Assembly: GCA_017451145.1 (NCBI GenBank)
Contig: JAFSSG010000042.1
Span: 1-7,840, forward strand
DNA length: 7,840 nucleotides
Origin: Clostridia bacterium
GTDB lineage: Bacteria; Bacillota_A; Clostridia; UBA1381
Direction of reading: 5' to 3'
Within the stretch, counting starts at the first letter, position 1. Each line of letters opens with the position of its first letter. Under the pieces are notes generated by a model that was not told where the DNA came from, did no database searches, and saw nothing but the letters and a program-made list of their open reading frames with translations. Of the stretch, positions 6,383-7,840 are shown piece after piece. The translations under genes were made by a program, and so were the position numbers.

Positions 6383-7075
6383 CTACACTCCGCGTATTTG
6401 TGTATTTTCCACAAATGCTTTTGCGGCAGATTTCATACTCTCCAAAACCTCCTTGGAAACGGCGGTCAAATTTTCGCCGATCAAGTTCCCGCTATCCTCA
6501 AAATTCTGCAAAAAATACTTCTTTGCTCCCTTTATCCACTCGGCTATCTTTAAAATGTCCGACTCGGTATGAAATTCGTTTACTACTGTTGTACGGAATT
6601 CGTAGTCAATGTCCGATGATTTCAAAAGATTTATGCTTCTTTCTATATCGGAAATATTGACATTTTTAATTCCTGCCGTTATTGCGTACTTATATTTGGA
6701 ATTTTTGATGTCCATAGCGACATAATCGATAAGATTATTTTCCAAAAGCGTTTTGAGCCTTTCGGGGAAAGTGCCGTTAGTGTCCAGCTTAACACTATAT
6801 CCCATTTCCTTTATTTTCTTGATAAAATCGGCAATATCGCCATTCATAAGCGGTTCGCCACCCGTTATGCAAACACCGTCCAAAAGCCCTGTCCTTTTTG
6901 AGAGAAAGTCCAAAATCTCCTCCTCAGAATAGGTTTGTGAGCTGTCAATATCGGTCACCAAAAGTGCGTTATGACAGAATGGACATCTGAAATTGCAACC
7001 GCCCGTGAATACGGTACAGGCTGTCTTTTCGGGATAGTCTAAAAGCGTCAGTTTTTGAAGTCCGTGAATTTTCAT
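6383..7075 (-). CDS. nrdG: Anaerobic ribonucleotide reductase activating protein (radical SAM)
   Basis: The 230-residue protein carries the radical-SAM motif C27-x3-C31-x2-C34 (GGCNFRCPFCHN), which binds the 4Fe-4S cluster that cleaves S-adenosylmethionine, and the SAM-contacting TGGEP (71-75). The opening MKIHGLQKLTLLDYPEK is characteristic of the NrdG2-like branch of activases. It should abstract hydrogen from Gly663 of the NrdD encoded next door. The start at 7075 is preferred: GAGGT lies 6 nt upstream and the homologous sequence begins here. An upstream in-frame TTG at 7132 lies inside the -35 element and would translate the promoter, so it is rejected. nrdG is separated from nrdD by 159 bp and from birA by a terminator. 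It has its own promoter with NrdR-like boxes, so it is co-regulated with nrdD rather than simply in one operon. A pyruvate formate-lyase activase is the alternative, disfavoured by context. Confidence 0.92.
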   Translation of the reverse strand: MKIHGLQKLTLLDYPEKTACTVFTGGCNFRCPFCHNALLVTDIDSSQTYSEEEILDFLSKRTGLLDGVCITGGEPLMNGDIADFIKKIKEMGYSVKLDTNGTFPERLKTLLENNLIDYVAMDIKNSKYKYAITAGIKNVNISDIERSINLLKSSDIDYEFRTTVVNEFHTESDILKIAEWIKGAKKYFLQNFEDSGNLIGENLTAVSKEVLESMKSAAKAFVENTQIRGV

Positions 7076-7081
7076 ATTATT

Positions 7082-7086
7082 ACCTC
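7082..7086 (-). promoter_or_regulatory. Ribosome binding site fixing the nrdG start
   Basis: GAGGT on the minus strand lies 6 nt before the ATG at 7075. No comparable site precedes the longer in-frame alternative. Confidence 0.7.
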
Positions 7087-7103
7087 GTGCAAAAGATGTT
7101 CTC

Positions 7104-7132
7104 ATTATATAACATAAATCTCCGCTTGTCAA
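7104..7132 (-). promoter_or_regulatory. Consensus sigma-A promoter of nrdG
   Basis: TTGACA (7127-7132), a 17-bp spacer and TATAAT (7104-7109) are a perfect match to both hexamers with optimal spacing. Transcription should start near 7097, giving a leader of about 20 nt. So strong a promoter for an enzyme needed in small amounts makes sense if it is normally held down by a repressor; an NrdR-like box abuts and overlaps the -35. Confidence 0.88.
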
Positions 7133-7146
7133 TCAATATATTGTAG
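7131..7146 (-). promoter_or_regulatory. NrdR-like box, proximal, nrdG promoter
   Basis: The plus strand reads AATCAATATATTGTAG. The ten-base core CAATATATTG matches CWATATATWG perfectly and is identical to that of nrdD box 1; the outer bases are degenerate. It overlaps the first two bases of the -35 element, a position suited to repression. Confidence 0.7.
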
Positions 7147-7171
7147 AAAATTGTTAAATTTTGTATTTTTT

Positions 7172-7187
7172 TATCAATATATAGACG
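7172..7187 (-). promoter_or_regulatory. NrdR-like box, distal, nrdG promoter
   Basis: The plus strand reads TATCAATATATAGACG. The core CAATATATAG again matches CWATATATWG at 10/10, but the flanks do not match. Its centre is 41 bp from that of the proximal box, about four helical turns rather than the usual three. In an AT-rich spacer this could arise by chance, so it is less certain than the others. Confidence 0.5.
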
Positions 7188-7197
7188 CTTATTATAT

Positions 7198-7229
7198 AAA
7201 AAAGGCTTATAGGCAATAGCCCAAAAGCC
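7198..7229 (-). terminator. Rho-independent terminator of birA
   Basis: On the minus strand GGCTT (7225-7229) pairs with AAGCC (7204-7208). After one mismatch an inner stem TGGGC/GCCTA caps with a TATT loop, and six T follow at 7198-7203. The hairpin overlaps the last codons and the TAA stop of the biotin ligase gene. It insulates nrdG from read-through. Confidence 0.8.
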
Positions 7230-7840
7230 CTCTTACCGACACTTCGCCGAAATTTATTACTTCGATTTTGCCGTCCGCTTCCGCCAAAAGTTCGCCCTTA
7301 TCGCCTATTCCCACCGCATACATTTTTTTGTTTTTTCCGTTTTTGATTACCGTTATTTCACGGTTTATCGTGACGCACTTTTCGGAATATTCATCTCGGA
7401 TTTTGCAAAACCCTTGCGAAAATTCATCTAAAACTGAAATAATTTCATTATATACTTTTATAATAAGCTCTGTTTCGTTCTGCTCCATCCCCGAAAACAA
7501 TCGTATTGATGTGGCTTTTTCCGAAAGCTCTTCCGGAAATTCGGTATTGTTTGCATTTATACCGACGCCGATTGCAATAACGCCCGTTTTGCCCGTGATT
7601 TTGGTTTCTATTAAAATTCCCGCCACTTTTTTGCTTCCCAGAATTATATCGTTGGGCCATTTTATAAGTGATTTCGGGATTACTCTTGAAACGGCAAGTC
7701 CTACGGCAAGTGTCATTGCCGAGACATCCTCCGTTATCTCTTTCGGCTTTAAGAGAACTGTCATATAGATACCGCCTTTTGACGCCTCCCAAGTCCTTCC
7801 CTTTCTGCCCCTGCCGTTAGTCTGATTTTTTGTTAAAAAC
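7207..7840 (-). CDS. birA: Biotin-[acetyl-CoA carboxylase] ligase (BirA family), C-terminal 210 residues; N-terminus outside window
   Basis: The reading frame is open to the right edge, so this is a truncated view and not a gene starting at the internal ATG 7764. Upstream of that ATG the frame encodes QTNGRGRKGRTWEASKGG, the BirA biotinyl-AMP loop (GRGRxGR, visible residues 9-15). This is followed by KWPNDIILGSKKVAGILIE (60-78), with the Lys that contacts biotin/ATP, and by IGVGINANN (90-98), ELSEKATS and the small C-terminal SH3-like domain ending VRGLLGY. The enzyme activates biotin with ATP and attaches it to the biotin carboxyl carrier protein in fatty acid synthesis. Whether it also carries the N-terminal DNA-binding helix-turn-helix of repressor-type BirA cannot be seen. 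It ends in its own terminator before the nrdG promoter. Confidence 0.93.
   Translation of the reverse strand, partial: FLTKNQTNGRGRKGRTWEASKGGIYMTVLLKPKEITEDVSAMTLAVGLAVSRVIPKSLIKWPNDIILGSKKVAGILIETKITGKTGVIAIGVGINANNTEFPEELSEKATSIRLFSGMEQNETELIIKVYNEIISVLDEFSQGFCKIRDEYSEKCVTINREITVIKNGKNKKMYAVGIGDKGELLAEADGKIEVINFGEVSVRGLLGYCL

Noticed and set aside
6303..6660. Two overlapping plus-strand open frames (89 and 98 codons)
   Set aside because: They start in the nrdD control region and run antisense through nrdG; the compositions are unlike real proteins and no upstream promoter was convincing.
7207..7764. Biotin ligase read as a complete 185-residue protein from the ATG at 7764
   Set aside because: The frame continues upstream to the window edge and encodes the essential GRGRKGR biotinyl-AMP loop, so the ATG is an internal Met.
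7268..7768. A 166-codon open frame on the plus strand
   Set aside because: It lies wholly antisense to the biotin ligase, whose motifs are clear. The translation is low-complexity Ser/Ile/Phe-rich and resembles no family I know; it is a shadow of the real frame.
1..7840. CRISPR arrays, insertion sequences, tRNA or rRNA genes, phage or defence modules
   Set aside because: I saw no regularly spaced repeats, terminal inverted repeats, transposase motifs or tRNA-like cloverleaf sequences. No gap between genes exceeds about 160 bp.

Overview
The window looks like chromosomal DNA from a strictly anaerobic, low-to-moderate GC Gram-positive bacterium of the class Clostridia. The grounds are an oxygen-sensitive class III ribonucleotide reductase, strong AGGAGG-type ribosome binding sites, AT-rich promoters, U-tailed terminators, and proteins of typical clostridial flavour (Amidase_6, a stand-alone E2-like acyltransferase). 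All genes lie on the minus strand, so transcription runs from right to left.

Layout in the direction of transcription. At the right edge is the 3' part of a biotin-protein ligase gene (birA type, 7207-7840, N-terminus outside the window), closed by a hairpin terminator. Next comes nrdG (6383-7075), the radical-SAM activase, with a perfect consensus TTGACA-17-TATAAT promoter. Then comes a four-gene cluster with almost no spacing: nrdD (3854-6223, with a C-terminal glutaredoxin-like domain), a thioredoxin-reductase-like flavoprotein (2938-3843), an E2/CAT-type acyltransferase-fold protein (2060-2926) and an AMP-forming acyl-CoA ligase (356-2053). A strong terminator overlaps the ligase stop codon. 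At the left edge is the 5' part of an Amidase_6 gene (1-284).

The regulatory core is the best-defined signal. The nrdD and nrdG promoter regions each carry two palindromes resembling the NrdR box (core CWATATATWG). The pairs are 32 bp apart (centre to centre) before nrdD and 41 bp apart before nrdG, about three and four helical turns. Three of the four cores match perfectly. NrdR, the dNTP/ATP-sensing repressor of ribonucleotide reductase genes, is therefore predicted to control both units.

Functionally, NrdG makes the glycyl radical on NrdD and NrdD makes deoxyribonucleotides. The fused glutaredoxin-like domain and the coupled flavoprotein suggest a built-in disulfide-reducing chain. The flavoprotein lacks the usual HRR NADPH signature, so its electron donor is open. 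The most unexpected part is the two downstream genes. An E2-like protein with Glu in place of the catalytic His (DERIADG instead of DHRxxDG) and an acyl-CoA ligase appear to be co-transcribed with nrdD-trxB under NrdR control. No reason for this is obvious from known pathways.
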